From Carboxylicivirga sp964602515 (GTDB lineage: Bacteria; Bacteroidota; Bacteroidia; Bacteroidales; Marinilabiliaceae), in assembly GCA_964602515.1 (NCBI GenBank), contig CAZRRJ010000001.1, positions 558,001-622,000 of the forward strand: a stretch of 64,000 nucleotides of DNA. Reading direction: 5' to 3'. Below the pieces are notes generated by a model, which had not been told where the DNA came from, searched no databases, and saw only the letters and a program-made list of their open reading frames with translations. Positions 24,702 through 33,685 of this stretch are shown piece after piece. How positions within the stretch are numbered: position 1 is the first letter of the stretch; every line of letters starts with the position of its first letter. The translations under genes and the position numbers were made by a program.

Positions 24702-27122
24702 TTATAGGTTTACAACTTTTATAATATCAGCAAAAACACCAGCTGCTGTTACGTCTGCCCCAGCTCCATAGCCTTTTATTTCCATAGGGTGATCATAGTA
24801 ATAATCAGAACGCAATAAGACCTTGTTATTGCTATCGGCCAAATTATAAAAAGGGTGATTTACTCCAACTTCAATAAAGCCCACTTTTGCCCTTCCCTCT
24901 TTAAGAGAAGCGGCATAGCGCAAAACTTTACCTTTAGCTTCAGCACCACTTCTCATCGCTTCAAAAGCCTCATCCATATGTTTAATTCTTTCCATAAATG
25001 CTTCAACCGGTTCATCAATAAAAAAGGATTCTGGAATAAAAGGCTCAATATCCACATGGTGTTCTTCCAAAGCATAATCACTTTCACGTGCCAAAATTAA
25101 TAACTTACGTAATACGTCAGTCCCTTTTAAATCAATACGAGGATCCGGTTCACTATATCCTTTTTCTTTTGCCTCAATAACAACCTCAGACAGAGGCCGG
25201 TTTGCACTAACATTATTTACGATATAGTTTAACGTTCCAGATAATACCGCTTCAAGCTGGAGAATACGATCGCCACTCTGTACCATACTATTTATGGTAT
25301 TTATAATAGGCAAGCCTGCACCTACATTAGTCTCAAACAAGTACTTAACACCTTTATTGCGTGCAGTCACCTTTAGCTTTTCATAAGCGTTGTACGCCGA
25401 TGATCCAGCAATTTTATTGGCAGTTACTACCGAAATATTATTCTCTAAAAGCCTTTGATATTGTTTCGCAACAAGTTGACTTGCTGTACAATCAACAAAC
25501 ACACTATTGGAATGATTATTTGCAATAATCTTCTCAACAAACAGGTCAATATTTCCTTTACTTGCTTTTTGCAGTTCATCAACAACAGATTCTAACTCTA
25601 AACCTCGATCATTAAAAAGCATTTGCCTGGAATTAGCAAGACCAGTCAGACGAATACTTAAATGCTCTGTTTTCATGAGACGTTCCGATTGACGGAAAAT
25701 TTTTTGTAACAGGTTTTTACCAACAGTTCCAACTCCAACCTGATACATGTGAATAGCCTGATATTGACTCAGAAAGAAAGCTTCGTGAACTACATTAAGT
25801 GTTTTTCGTAAATCTTTGGCGTGAATTACAAAGGATATGTTTAACTCAGAAGCGCCTTGTGCAATGGCATAAATATTAATACCATTTCGGCCAATATTGT
25901 GAAATAACTGGCCCGAAACACCAGGTGTATGTTTCATTCCTTCTCCCACAATAGCAACAACCGCCATGTCTGATTCAATTGATATTCCATTGATTTCCTT
26001 CTGGTTAATTTCATTTTCAAACTCCTTTGTTAAAGACAGTTTAGCCATTTCGGCATCACCGGAAGTAATAACAACACTTATACTGCTTTCGCTTGAAGCT
26101 TGTGAGATTAGAACAATATTAATATCATTTTTTGCCAATGCACTAAACATTCGCATAGAAATGCCCGAAATACCAATCATTCCGTTTCCCTGTAATGTTA
26201 ATAAAGCAACATTATCAACAGATGACAAGCCTTTAACTTTTTGCTGTTCATCCTTCTTTTCATCAATTAAAGTACCAGGTGCTGCAGAATTAAAAGTGTT
26301 TTTAATTTTTATTGGAATCTGTTTCTGTAAGACCGGAATAATTGTGGGTGGATATATTACTTTAGCACCAAAATGTGATAATTCCATAGCTTCAGAATAG
26401 CTCAAATGTTCCAGACAATATGCACGACGAATAACACGAGGATCAGCAGACATGAACCCATCTACGTCAGTCCATATTTCCAGCATCTCAGCTTCTAATC
26501 CAGAAGCCAATAAGGCTGCGGAATAATCAGATCCTCCACGTCCTAAGGTGGTATTATCACCCTTTTCATTAGAAGCTATAAAACCTGGGAATATACTGAT
26601 TGGTGCCAATGAGTACTTCAGTTCTCTAATACATTGCAATGTATCATTTAATAACACGTGATGCCCACGACCATTTAATTTTGTTTTAATAAAGTGACGA
26701 CTATCGTAGAGCTTAGCTTTTTCAATTAATTCACTTAAGATAATTGCAGATAAACGCTCTCCACAGCCACAAATAGTATCGTAACTCTTAGTGCTCAGCT
26801 CATGTGTTAAATTCACCCCTTTTAAAACCTGTTTTAGTTCATGCCAAATAGAATTATTTAAGGTGATAACCGTCTGAACCAGGTCAGGTACAAACAACTC
26901 CTTAATGATTGATACATGTGTTGTTTCAATTTGTTCAATTAAAGGTATATAATTGCTATTTTCTATAGCTTGTTTTGCAAGTTGTATTAATTGATCAGTA
27001 ATTCCACTAATCGCAGAAACCACAACAGCTACAGGTTGTTTCTCTTGTTCGACAATACGTTTAACACTTAAAATAGCTGCTGAACTTCCCATTGAAGTTC
27101 CACCAAATTTTAAAACCTTCAT
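24702..27122 (-). CDS. thrA: Bifunctional aspartate kinase/homoserine dehydrogenase I
   Basis: 806 residues from the ATG at 27122 (MKVLKFGGTSMGSSAAIL); the longer start at 27146 has no support. Aspartate kinase occupies about 1-290 (FGGTS, then TLGRGGSDYSAALLA), two ACT regulatory domains about 310-450 (VALLTLQGNGMIGISGIS; VAIVGEGMKHTPGVSGQLF), and homoserine dehydrogenase about 455-806 (VGVGTVGKNLLQKIF, TANKIAGSS, SGTLNYIVNNVS, EPDPRIDLKGTDVLRK). It makes aspartyl-phosphate and later homoserine. It heads the thr operon and is preceded by a Thr/Ile-rich leader peptide, so attenuation by threonyl- and isoleucyl-tRNA charging is expected. Confidence 0.96.
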   Translation of the reverse strand: MKVLKFGGTSMGSSAAILSVKRIVEQEKQPVAVVVSAISGITDQLIQLAKQAIENSNYIPLIEQIETTHVSIIKELFVPDLVQTVITLNNSIWHELKQVLKGVNLTHELSTKSYDTICGCGERLSAIILSELIEKAKLYDSRHFIKTKLNGRGHHVLLNDTLQCIRELKYSLAPISIFPGFIASNEKGDNTTLGRGGSDYSAALLASGLEAEMLEIWTDVDGFMSADPRVIRRAYCLEHLSYSEAMELSHFGAKVIYPPTIIPVLQKQIPIKIKNTFNSAAPGTLIDEKKDEQQKVKGLSSVDNVALLTLQGNGMIGISGISMRMFSALAKNDINIVLISQASSESSISVVITSGDAEMAKLSLTKEFENEINQKEINGISIESDMAVVAIVGEGMKHTPGVSGQLFHNIGRNGINIYAIAQGASELNISFVIHAKDLRKTLNVVHEAFFLSQYQAIHMYQVGVGTVGKNLLQKIFRQSERLMKTEHLSIRLTGLANSRQMLFNDRGLELESVVDELQKASKGNIDLFVEKIIANNHSNSVFVDCTASQLVAKQYQRLLENNISVVTANKIAGSSAYNAYEKLKVTARNKGVKYLFETNVGAGLPIINTINSMVQSGDRILQLEAVLSGTLNYIVNNVSANRPLSEVVIEAKEKGYSEPDPRIDLKGTDVLRKLLILARESDYALEEHHVDIEPFIPESFFIDEPVEAFMERIKHMDEAFEAMRSGAEAKGKVLRYAASLKEGRAKVGFIEVGVNHPFYNLADSNNKVLLRSDYYYDHPMEIKGYGAGADVTAAGVFADIIKVVNL

Positions 27123-27345
27123 ATTTGGAGTTTTAGTGTAATCCAATTAATTTGTTATATCTCCAACAAAGTAATTAACAATCTAATTAATAGATGATAA
27201 CAAAGTAATTTGATAAGATAAAAAATAAAAACTGACCTGATGATATGAAAATGCTATACCCCCACAGGGGTAGTAATTATTGAAGTTGTATTTGTAGTTA
27301 AATGAATCATCGTAATATTGCGTCTCGAACAAATGAATCTATTAC
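27123..27345 (-). promoter_or_regulatory. Leader region of the threonine operon (candidate attenuator)
   Basis: Minus strand. A promoter-like TTCATTTG (7 of 8 to TAnnTTTG) lies just upstream of the leader ORF. The stop of the leader overlaps a GC-rich hairpin TACCCC / GGGGTA (27256-27271 region) with a TGTG loop; a T-rich tract TTTTTATTTTTT lies some 35 bases further on. I could not draw a convincing terminator stem directly before the T tract, so whether control is by classical attenuation is open. Confidence 0.6.
27254..27310 (-). CDS. thr operon leader peptide
   Basis: An 18-residue ORF, MIHLTTNTTSIITTPVGV, with six threonine and three isoleucine codons, stops 131 bases upstream of thrA. 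The composition matches leader peptides such as E. coli ThrL, where ribosome stalling at Thr and Ile codons controls the operon that makes threonine (and isoleucine from it). ACT, ACA, ATT and ATA codons are clustered at both TT positions. It is too short for normal ORF calling. Position and composition make this a strong call; the stalling mechanism is inference. Confidence 0.8.
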   Translation of the reverse strand: MIHLTTNTTSIITTPVGV

Positions 27346-27393
27346 AAAAATAGGGTTAAAATATTTAAATCAAAATATTTTAACCCTATTTTT
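27346..27393 (-). terminator. Terminator after mtnA
   Basis: 21-bp perfect stem (27346-27366 with 27373-27393, core ATAGGGTTAAAATATTT) with a six-base loop; T-rich at its end on both strands. It lies between mtnA and the thr leader. Confidence 0.85.
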
Positions 27394-27436
27394 ATTTAAT
27401 TTATTACTCCTGAAACGATAATTATAAAATTTAAGT

Positions 27437-28468
27437 CTATAAATAACTGATTAACTCTTGTGGTTTAATTATCCCTTTTTCAGTAATAAAGGCAGTAATA
27501 TACTTGAATGGTGTAATATCAAAGGCAGGGTTTAATCCTTGTGAACCGGGGGATGCCATTCGTATTTTCCGAATTATGTTGTTCTCATCCGGCCCTTCAT
27601 GGTATAATATTTCTTCATCAGAACGTTCTTCAATAGTAAAAGCTTCGCCACTTACACTATTGTAATCAATTGTGCTAAAAGGAACTGCAACATAAAAAGG
27701 AATTCCAAATTCTTTAGCCAGTATGGCTTTCTCAAGTGTACCAATCTTATTAGCAACATCACCATTAGAAGCAATGCGATCGGCACCAGTAATAACCATG
27801 TCTATTTTTCTTTTAGCCATATAAAAGGCCGCAGCATTATCTGCAATAATCTTATGCTCTACCCCATTATTATATAATTCCCAAGCTGTTAATCGTGCTC
27901 CTTGTCCGCGTGGGCGTGTTTCGTCAACATAAACAAAAGGTCGTTTTCCATCATTTGCAGCAGCATAAACAGGAGATAATGCCGAACCATAATCTACAAA
28001 AGCTAACCATCCGGCATTACAGTGGGTTAATATACGTTGATTTGATACGATTAAAGCGTTACCCAATGCTCCGATTGTACGACAATTTTCTGCATCTTCA
28101 TCTGCGATATCCTGAGCCACTTTCTGCGCCTGGGCACATGAGTTCTGACCAGCGATAAAAACCTTATCAGTAGCATAGAACAGATTCATAGCTGTAGGCC
28201 TCGTATTTTCAATTGTAGCTTTAGCCTGTATTCTACTTTCCAGATTATTCGATTCAACAAAGGCCTGAGCCATTGCAAAACCGGCAGTAGCACCAATTGC
28301 TCCTGCACCACGTACCGTCATATTTCGAATTGCTTCTGCTGTTTCTTTATGAGTTTTAAAATGAACAACCTCAAACTCAAATGGGAGTTTTATTTGGTTA
28401 ATCATTCCTACAATATTTGTTTGTTGATCGTACCAAACCGTTCTATAATGCTTGTTTTCTATTTTCAT
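27437..28468 (-). CDS. mtnA: S-methyl-5-thioribose-1-phosphate isomerase
   Basis: 343 residues of the eIF2B-like family. It isomerises methylthioribose-1-phosphate to methylthioribulose-1-phosphate in methionine salvage. Motifs: MTVRGAGAIGATAGFAMAQ near the N-terminus, HCNAGWLA (catalytic Cys), VDETRPRGQGARLTAWEL, GADRIASNGDVANKIGTL (catalytic Asp) and VAVPFSTIDY. No other salvage gene is next to it. It has its own terminator and is divergent from the sugar-binding lipoprotein gene. Confidence 0.94.
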   Translation of the reverse strand: MKIENKHYRTVWYDQQTNIVGMINQIKLPFEFEVVHFKTHKETAEAIRNMTVRGAGAIGATAGFAMAQAFVESNNLESRIQAKATIENTRPTAMNLFYATDKVFIAGQNSCAQAQKVAQDIADEDAENCRTIGALGNALIVSNQRILTHCNAGWLAFVDYGSALSPVYAAANDGKRPFVYVDETRPRGQGARLTAWELYNNGVEHKIIADNAAAFYMAKRKIDMVITGADRIASNGDVANKIGTLEKAILAKEFGIPFYVAVPFSTIDYNSVSGEAFTIEERSDEEILYHEGPDENNIIRKIRMASPGSQGLNPAFDITPFKYITAFITEKGIIKPQELISYL

Positions 28469-28705
28469 AACTTCACTTCAAAAGTAAATCTCTATTGAAT
28501 ATTATTAATACACTCCCCCTTTACTTTGCTGTACTTATTTTGTAAATTAAATACAAAATTAAACACCTCAAAAATATCCGATATGAAAAGAGCTGCGATT
28601 TTATGTAAAGGTGTAAATAACACTAAACATAAAGATAATGGAAATGAATATCATACAAAGATTACATCTTTCTATTTTAAAGAAAATAAAAGCATGTATT
28701 GTGTG

Positions 28706-29698
28706 ATGAAAAAGTTCGGGTTTGCCATCAGTTTGATTTTATTAGTTTTACTGTTGGTTGGTTGTAATACAAAGCCAAAAGTTGGTTTCTTAATGGATAG
28801 TCTACAAATTGAGCGTTGGAATAAAGATAAGGCTCTTTTTGAAGAAAAAGTAAATGAATTAGGCGGTATTCCATTTGTTGAAATTGCAGAATCAGATGCG
28901 GACAGGCAATTACAGCAGGCTCAAAAATTAATAGATGAAGGTGTAGATGTTTTAGTAATTGTTCCTGTTGACCTTGAAAAAGCAAGCGAAATTGTAAAAT
29001 TAGCACATCAGAATTATATCCCCGTTATTTCATACGATAGATTAATAAAAAACTGTAATTTAGATTATTATATTTCTACTGATAACATTAATATAGGAGA
29101 ATTGCAGGCTGATTATTTGACTAAGATATCTCCTAAAGGCAATTACCTGCTTATTAGTGGCCCAACCAGTGATTACAATGCATATCTCCTGCATTTAGGG
29201 TGGATGAATGTTCTACAACCACTTATTGATAAAGGAGATATTACTATCGTTTTAGATGAATTTTCTAATTATTGGTTACCCGATGAAGCATACCGGATAC
29301 TGGGTGATTACCTAAAAAAAAATAAGGAAATTGATGCTATAATCTGTGGTAATGATGCCTTGGCTTCAGGAGCAATAGCTGCTTTAAAAGAACACCGGAA
29401 AGAAGGGCGTGTTTTACTTGCAGGTCAGGATGCTGATATACAAGCGGTAAGAAGTATTGTAGCCGGTTATCAGACCATAACAATTTATAAACCTATTGAA
29501 TCACTTGCATTTGCAGCGGCTAACGCTGCTATTAAAATTTCTGATGGAGAAGCGCCATCGAACATGAATATTACAGTTAATAATGGTAAACGCTTGGTAC
29601 CAGCTATTTTATTACAAGCTAGTATTGTTAATAGCCAGAATATTAAAATGACAGTTATTCAAGAAGGATATATTGGAGAAGAGGACATATTTTATTAA
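28706..29698 (+). CDS. Periplasmic sugar-binding lipoprotein, XylF-like
   Basis: 330 residues from the ATG at 28706, chosen because MKKFGFAISLILLVLLLVGC is a proper lipoprotein signal (LVGC), whereas the open frame back to 28526 adds an unlikely charged tail. The mature part is a class I periplasmic-binding fold: VGFLMDSLQIERWNKDKALF, then GVDVLVIVPVDLEKASEIV, VISYDRLI and ICGNDALASGAIAALKEH, closest in kind to D-xylose-binding XylF. The ABC permease and ATPase are not nearby, so it may serve sensing or an unlinked transporter. Confidence 0.8.
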   Translation: MKKFGFAISLILLVLLLVGCNTKPKVGFLMDSLQIERWNKDKALFEEKVNELGGIPFVEIAESDADRQLQQAQKLIDEGVDVLVIVPVDLEKASEIVKLAHQNYIPVISYDRLIKNCNLDYYISTDNINIGELQADYLTKISPKGNYLLISGPTSDYNAYLLHLGWMNVLQPLIDKGDITIVLDEFSNYWLPDEAYRILGDYLKKNKEIDAIICGNDALASGAIAALKEHRKEGRVLLAGQDADIQAVRSIVAGYQTITIYKPIESLAFAAANAAIKISDGEAPSNMNITVNNGKRLVPAILLQASIVNSQNIKMTVIQEGYIGEEDIFY

Positions 29699-29718
29699 AG
29701 TTTAAAGAATATTTCCAA

Positions 29719-29787
29719 CAAATAAAGAGAGAGGGACTGGAAAAACTAAAGAAAAGAAACTGAATAAATCTCCCTCTTCTTTATTTG
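29719..29787 (+). terminator. Long hairpin after the XylF-like gene
   Basis: Arms of 17-18 bases (CAAATAAAGA-AGAGGGA, 29719-29736, and its complement at 29771-29787, one bulge) enclose a 34-base A-rich loop. It begins 20 bases after the stop. The loop is long and no U tract follows, so termination is plausible but a decayed miniature element is an alternative. Confidence 0.4.
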
Positions 29788-29903
29788 CTTATTAACTTTA
29801 TTTAGAGATACAACATAGGCTTTCGCTTGTAAATCTGATTTCACATAGTATTTGTGGAGGCATCGCGAACCACACAGATATGATTTGGCTTGTGTTACTT
29901 TAA

Positions 29904-30266
29904 TTAAACCTGAGATTTGTAATTTATTGAGCTCAGGTTAATAAATGGAAAGAATCCCTCATTAAAACATAATTGATTACCATATAGTGTAAATTGGTTC
30001 ATTGTCCTTTGTATAGTTTGATTTATATCCTGTAATAAGGATTGTAATATTGTTTCGTGAATTTTCTCTTTTATAAACAGGTAATGAACCGCTTTTTTTA
30101 CCTTATACCAAATATCCGAAACATTCTTCTTAACCTTAGTTATTTGAGAACGTTTAGTTTGTTCATAATCATTTGATTCCGAGATGAAGTGATACATAGG
30201 ATCAAAGAATAGCTGCATAAACCATTCAGCAATAGCTTCAATTATATAATTATTCTGTACTTCCAT
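29904..30266 (-). CDS. Hypothetical protein
   Basis: 120 residues, not recognised. MEVQNNYIIEAIAEWFMQLFFDPMYHF begins with an aromatic amphipathic helix; the centre is basic (TKRSQITKVKKNVSDIWYKVKKAVHYLF) and helical with no clear transmembrane segment. Low GC. It is divergent from the frameshifted gene at 30494 across a 227-base region full of CTTAA motifs, so the two may share regulation. No pathway can be inferred. Confidence 0.45.
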   Translation of the reverse strand: MEVQNNYIIEAIAEWFMQLFFDPMYHFISESNDYEQTKRSQITKVKKNVSDIWYKVKKAVHYLFIKEKIHETILQSLLQDINQTIQRTMNQFTLYGNQLCFNEGFFPFINLSSINYKSQV

Positions 30267-30373
30267 AGCTTAATTCTTATGGGTATTACTTAATCAAGAA
30301 GACTAGCCTATAGAATTTAAATTCCATTAGCTTATTGCAAATATCAATTGATTTACAAACATTTATGAATTTA

Positions 30374-30472
30374 TTAAGCAAATAATAACGCTTAATAATT
30401 TATTTAATCTATTTCTTAGGCTTAAGTTATACTTAATTATTTACTTAAGTTTTTTATATTTGCTTAATTAAG
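30374..30472 (+). promoter_or_regulatory. Promoter with repeated CTTAA operator-like motifs
   Basis: TATATTTG at 30455-30462 is a perfect -7 element; transcription should start near 30469, 25 bases before the ATG at 30494. Around it CTTAA(G/T) occurs at 30391, 30421, 30432, 30444 and 30463, with TTAAG at 30374 and 30468. The three central copies are 11 and 12 bases apart, about one helical turn, as for cooperative binding of a repressor on one DNA face. Confidence 0.55.
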
Positions 30473-30493
30473 TATTTCTATGAGCTTGATGCT

Positions 30494-31650
30494 ATGTTCC
30501 AATCAACTATTAATAAAATAAATATTCATCCAGCTGTCTATATGATGGAACAGTGGCGGCAATTTATGGATGGCATTGATAGAATTGTTGGTTTTTATTA
30601 TTCAGAACATTCCTGTTCTCCCGAAGGCCTTGACTGGAGTAATAAAGCCGGGCATGGACAAATAGTTCCCTTTATTGTATCGGATGATGTCAGCTCTGAA
30701 ATCAAGTCTATTTTGAGGAAAAAGGTGATTTTCAATGGTTGAGAACTGATTTATTGCCATTTACAAACAAATCATCAATAAAATACAGCCAATTAGATCT
30801 TTTTTCTGAGCATCAATACCTAGTTTTACTTCTTCGTTTACGCCATAGTTATTCTAATTGTGCAGATTTATTTTATCTATTCTTTAGAAATGATCAAAGT
30901 AATTTTGGTATAACAGATAGTCAGATTAAGCTTGATACAAGTCACAAAGCGATTATTGGAAAAATGGCAACACGCTTTGGAAAGATGACAATTAATAATT
31001 TTATAAAGGTCAGAAAAAAAGAAACTGAATTTAAATCACGGACAAAAGCATTATTAGAAGCAAGATTGGTACAAAATGAGCAGTTAAAAACAAATTTTTC
31101 AAAATGGAAAGAACGTTGGCTGGTGAATTATATTTCTCAAATAAGCCAAAGAGATGGAGTTAATTATGTTTTATGTGATAGTGCAGAAAATACCTTGCTT
31201 TCCGGTCAGTTTTCTTTTGATGTAATTCAGGAAATGCTAAATAAAGCAATAAGTTACATATGTGAATTATCAGATTTTAGTATTGGTGATGAGATATTAA
31301 TTGATGAAAGTATACTCATACCAGAAGTACTACCTGTGCAGGAAGAGAAACCAGAAACCAGACTTCCTGTCGGTCGGATTAATAAGACAATGCTTCTTCT
31401 GGATCGTTTGGAAAAGACGGCAGAAATACTATTAAATAAAGGATTACCAATTACAAGTGCTGATGTTGGTTCAAATATGGATAAACCTATTACTGCTCCT
31501 GCAATTACAGATGCTTTACGAAAAAACCGACTAAGAATTTTTCGGTTATTTGAGCAGTATCCGCAACGTTGGAAAGTTATAAAACATCATTTTAAACCCA
31601 TTATTAATCTAACTGCAAAAAAAGATCAATATTTAAGCATCAGTAGTTAA
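30494..31650 (+). pseudogene. Frameshifted gene for a putative DNA-binding regulator
   Basis: Two frames together look like one protein of about 385 residues. The first piece (30494-30742) begins MFQSTINKINIHPAVYMMEQ and runs out after SILRKKVIFNG; the second (open from 30700, frame -1) continues FEEKGDFQWLRTDLLPF without a good start of its own except TTG at 30739. The junction holds GGAAAAAGG, so loss of one A, an assembly error or a -1 frameshift would all fit. The middle part (LVLLLRLRHSYSNCADLFYLFFRND) resembles a sensor-type beta domain and the end (ITSADVGSNMDKPITAPAITDALRKNR) a winged helix-like region. Neither is a confident family match. Its promoter carries repeated motifs, which fits autoregulation. 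Confidence 0.5.
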
Positions 31651-31775
31651 TATACTGTGCATTGTTACAGACAATAACTCAAAGACAATACTTATTATCC
31701 ATTTGTCAAACCGATAACTTTATACAGTCAAATTCTGAATGGAGATAAACGTGATAATATATCTTCCTAAAGCAT

Positions 31776-31803
31776 GTTTACATTTGTAATTACAAATGTA
31801 AAC
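31776..31803. promoter_or_regulatory. Perfect 28-bp palindrome made of two TTACAnnTGTAA sites
   Basis: The sequence reads the same on both strands over 28 bases and contains TTACATTTGTAA and TTACAAATGTAA abutting. The same dyad occurs in front of the XRE gene and pyrK. It lies downstream of the regulator at 30494 and next to the pyrD terminator, with no promoter in sight. Confidence 0.6.
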
Positions 31804-31806
31804 TCT

Positions 31807-31840
31807 ACAAAAAAGTCCCATACAGAAATGTATAGGACTT
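31807..31840 (-). terminator. Terminator of the pyrK-pyrD operon
   Basis: Minus-strand stem AAGTCC-x-ATACA / TGTAT-x-GGACTT with a short TTTC loop and a following T6 run. Confidence 0.8.
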
Positions 31841-31865
31841 AAATATCTTATTATATAGTGTTATA

Positions 31866-32777
31866 CTATACCTCCATTGCTCCAATTAAATCGCTTACTT
31901 TATCAAAGCCATGTGTTTTGCAATAGCTTTCTAAACCTTCAATTATTTTAACAGTGACACACGGATCTACAAAGTTGGCCGTGCCTACCTGTATTACTGA
32001 AGCACCGGCCAACATAAATTCGACCGCATCATTGGCATTCATGATACCACCCATACCCACTACAGGCACTTTAATTGCTTGTGCAACCTGCCATACCATA
32101 CGTAATGCCACAGGCTTAATAGCAGGGCCAGATAAACCACCGGTAACAGTAGATAACAGCGGACGACGTGTTTTAGCGTCAATTGCCATACCTAAAAGGG
32201 TATTTATGAGAGATACTGAGTCCGCGCCAGCACCTTCAACTGCTTGAGCTATTTCAGCAATATCAGTAACATTAGGCGATAACTTTACCATTAAATGTTT
32301 CTTATATACCTTACGAACAGCATTAACTACCGCTACAGCTGAAGGACAACTAGTGCCAAAAGCCATTCCGCCCTCTTTTACATTTGGACAAGAAATATTT
32401 AGCTCAATACCAGGTATATTATCTAAGGCATTAACAACCTCTGCGGTCTCAATATAATCTTCAATAGTAGACCCAGATACATTTACCATCATATTGGTTT
32501 TATAATCCTTTATACGCGGATAAATGACATCAGCAAAATAATGAACCCCTTTATTTTGCAAGCCAACAGCATTAAGCATACCTTTTGGTGTTTCAGCCAT
32601 TCTTGGATAAGCATTACCTTCCCGGTGATGTAATGTTGTTCCTTTAACCAATATACCGCCTAAGCAGTTAATATCTATAAAGTCTGTAAATTCTTCACCA
32701 TAGCCAAAGGTTCCAGAAGCTGTCATTACTGGGTTTTTGAGTTTTAACCCGTTTAAATCTATGTTTAAGTCTACCAT
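31866..32777 (-). CDS. pyrD: Dihydroorotate dehydrogenase B, catalytic subunit
   Basis: 303 residues, FMN-dependent TIM barrel of the class 1B type. It oxidises dihydroorotate to orotate in pyrimidine synthesis. Motifs: NPVMTASGTFGYGEEF, GIELNISCPNVKEGGMAFG (catalytic cysteine loop), LMVKLSPNVTDI, GGLSGPAIKPVALRMVW and VGMGGIMNANDAVEF with VQVGTANF-type FMN binding. It overlaps pyrK by 7 bases; the two make the NAD-linked heterotetramer, so electrons go from FMN through PyrK to NAD. Confidence 0.95.
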   Translation of the reverse strand: MVDLNIDLNGLKLKNPVMTASGTFGYGEEFTDFIDINCLGGILVKGTTLHHREGNAYPRMAETPKGMLNAVGLQNKGVHYFADVIYPRIKDYKTNMMVNVSGSTIEDYIETAEVVNALDNIPGIELNISCPNVKEGGMAFGTSCPSAVAVVNAVRKVYKKHLMVKLSPNVTDIAEIAQAVEGAGADSVSLINTLLGMAIDAKTRRPLLSTVTGGLSGPAIKPVALRMVWQVAQAIKVPVVGMGGIMNANDAVEFMLAGASVIQVGTANFVDPCVTVKIIEGLESYCKTHGFDKVSDLIGAMEV

Positions 32778-33541
32778 TTTAAATAAGTTGAGTCAAATAC
32801 CGGACCATCTGTACAAGTGCATTTGTTACCATCTAAGGTATCGGCTACACAGCATAAACAAGCACCAAAACCACATGCCATATGATTTTCAAGAGATACC
32901 TGGCATTTTATATTATGATTTCTGGCGTATTTTGCTACTACCTTCATCATAGCTTCAGGCCCACATGTATAAATTTGATCTATTTCAGGTGTTTGTGTCT
33001 TCATTACAGGGTGATGAATCACAAAACCTTTAGTGCCAACAGAACCATCTTCAGTCGTTGTAAACACCTCTCCAAGTTCTTTAAATGCATTTAAAGCGAT
33101 TAAACCTTCTGCAGAACGTGCTCCTAATAAAAACTGTGGCTTAATACCATTAGCTTTAAGGTATCGCCCCATAAACAGTAAAGGAGCAATACCACAACCT
33201 CCGCCTACGAGTAATACCCGGTTTTTATTTGGTAATGCAAAAGAGTTACCTAAAGGATATACCAGGTTACACTTGTCACCAACCGCTAATTGTCCCATAA
33301 GTTGTGTGCCTTCACCAATTTCCTGTATCAATAATTTCATCGTATTTTCTTTCATATCCACATCATGGATTGAAATTGGTCGCCTAAGAAAGGTGTTGGA
33401 GCCATTATCAACGCGTACTTCAACAAACTGCCCCGGCAACATATCAGGCATTTTATCAGGGTGTTTAAGTGTTAGGATAACATACTCGTAATTTAAGCGT
33501 TCATTTTTAATGACCGTAAAATCGTCGATGTACTTCTTCAT
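32771..33541 (-). CDS. pyrK: Dihydroorotate dehydrogenase B, electron transfer subunit
   Basis: 256 residues from MKKYIDDFTVIKNERL; the extension up to 33622 would cover the promoter. FAD domain with GQFVEVRVDNGSNTFLRRPISIHD, NAD domain with LLVGGGCGIAPLLFMGRYL, and the C-terminal [2Fe-2S] cysteines CGFGACLCCVADTLDGNKCTC (CxxxxCxxC and a fourth Cys). Passes electrons from PyrD to NAD. First gene of the pyrK-pyrD operon; its promoter contains a TTACAACTGTAA dyad at the expected +10 to +21, suggesting repression by the nearby XRE regulator. Confidence 0.93.
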   Translation of the reverse strand: MKKYIDDFTVIKNERLNYEYVILTLKHPDKMPDMLPGQFVEVRVDNGSNTFLRRPISIHDVDMKENTMKLLIQEIGEGTQLMGQLAVGDKCNLVYPLGNSFALPNKNRVLLVGGGCGIAPLLFMGRYLKANGIKPQFLLGARSAEGLIALNAFKELGEVFTTTEDGSVGTKGFVIHHPVMKTQTPEIDQIYTCGPEAMMKVVAKYARNHNIKCQVSLENHMACGFGACLCCVADTLDGNKCTCTDGPVFDSTYLKW

Positions 33542-33582
33542 GTATCTATACAGTTTATTTTTTGCTAATACAAATGAGATGT

Positions 33583-33618
33583 TTACAACTGTAATCATCT
33601 TAAATTGCAGCAAAGATA
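33583..33618 (-). promoter_or_regulatory. pyrK promoter with a downstream operator dyad
   Basis: Minus-strand TATCTTTG (33618-33611) matches TAnnTTTG; start expected near 33604. TTACAACTGTAA (33583-33594), the same dyad type as in front of the XRE gene, lies just downstream where a bound repressor would block elongation or initiation. Confidence 0.55.
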
Positions 33619-33685
33619 CCAAAAAACTATCAATAATTTATATGCGATAGCCAGCTTGCCAGAACCTGATTAAAAAATTGAACTA

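Noticed and set aside
28526..28705. N-terminal extension of the XylF-like protein
   Set aside because: The lipoprotein signal lies at 28706; the extension would put it inside the protein.
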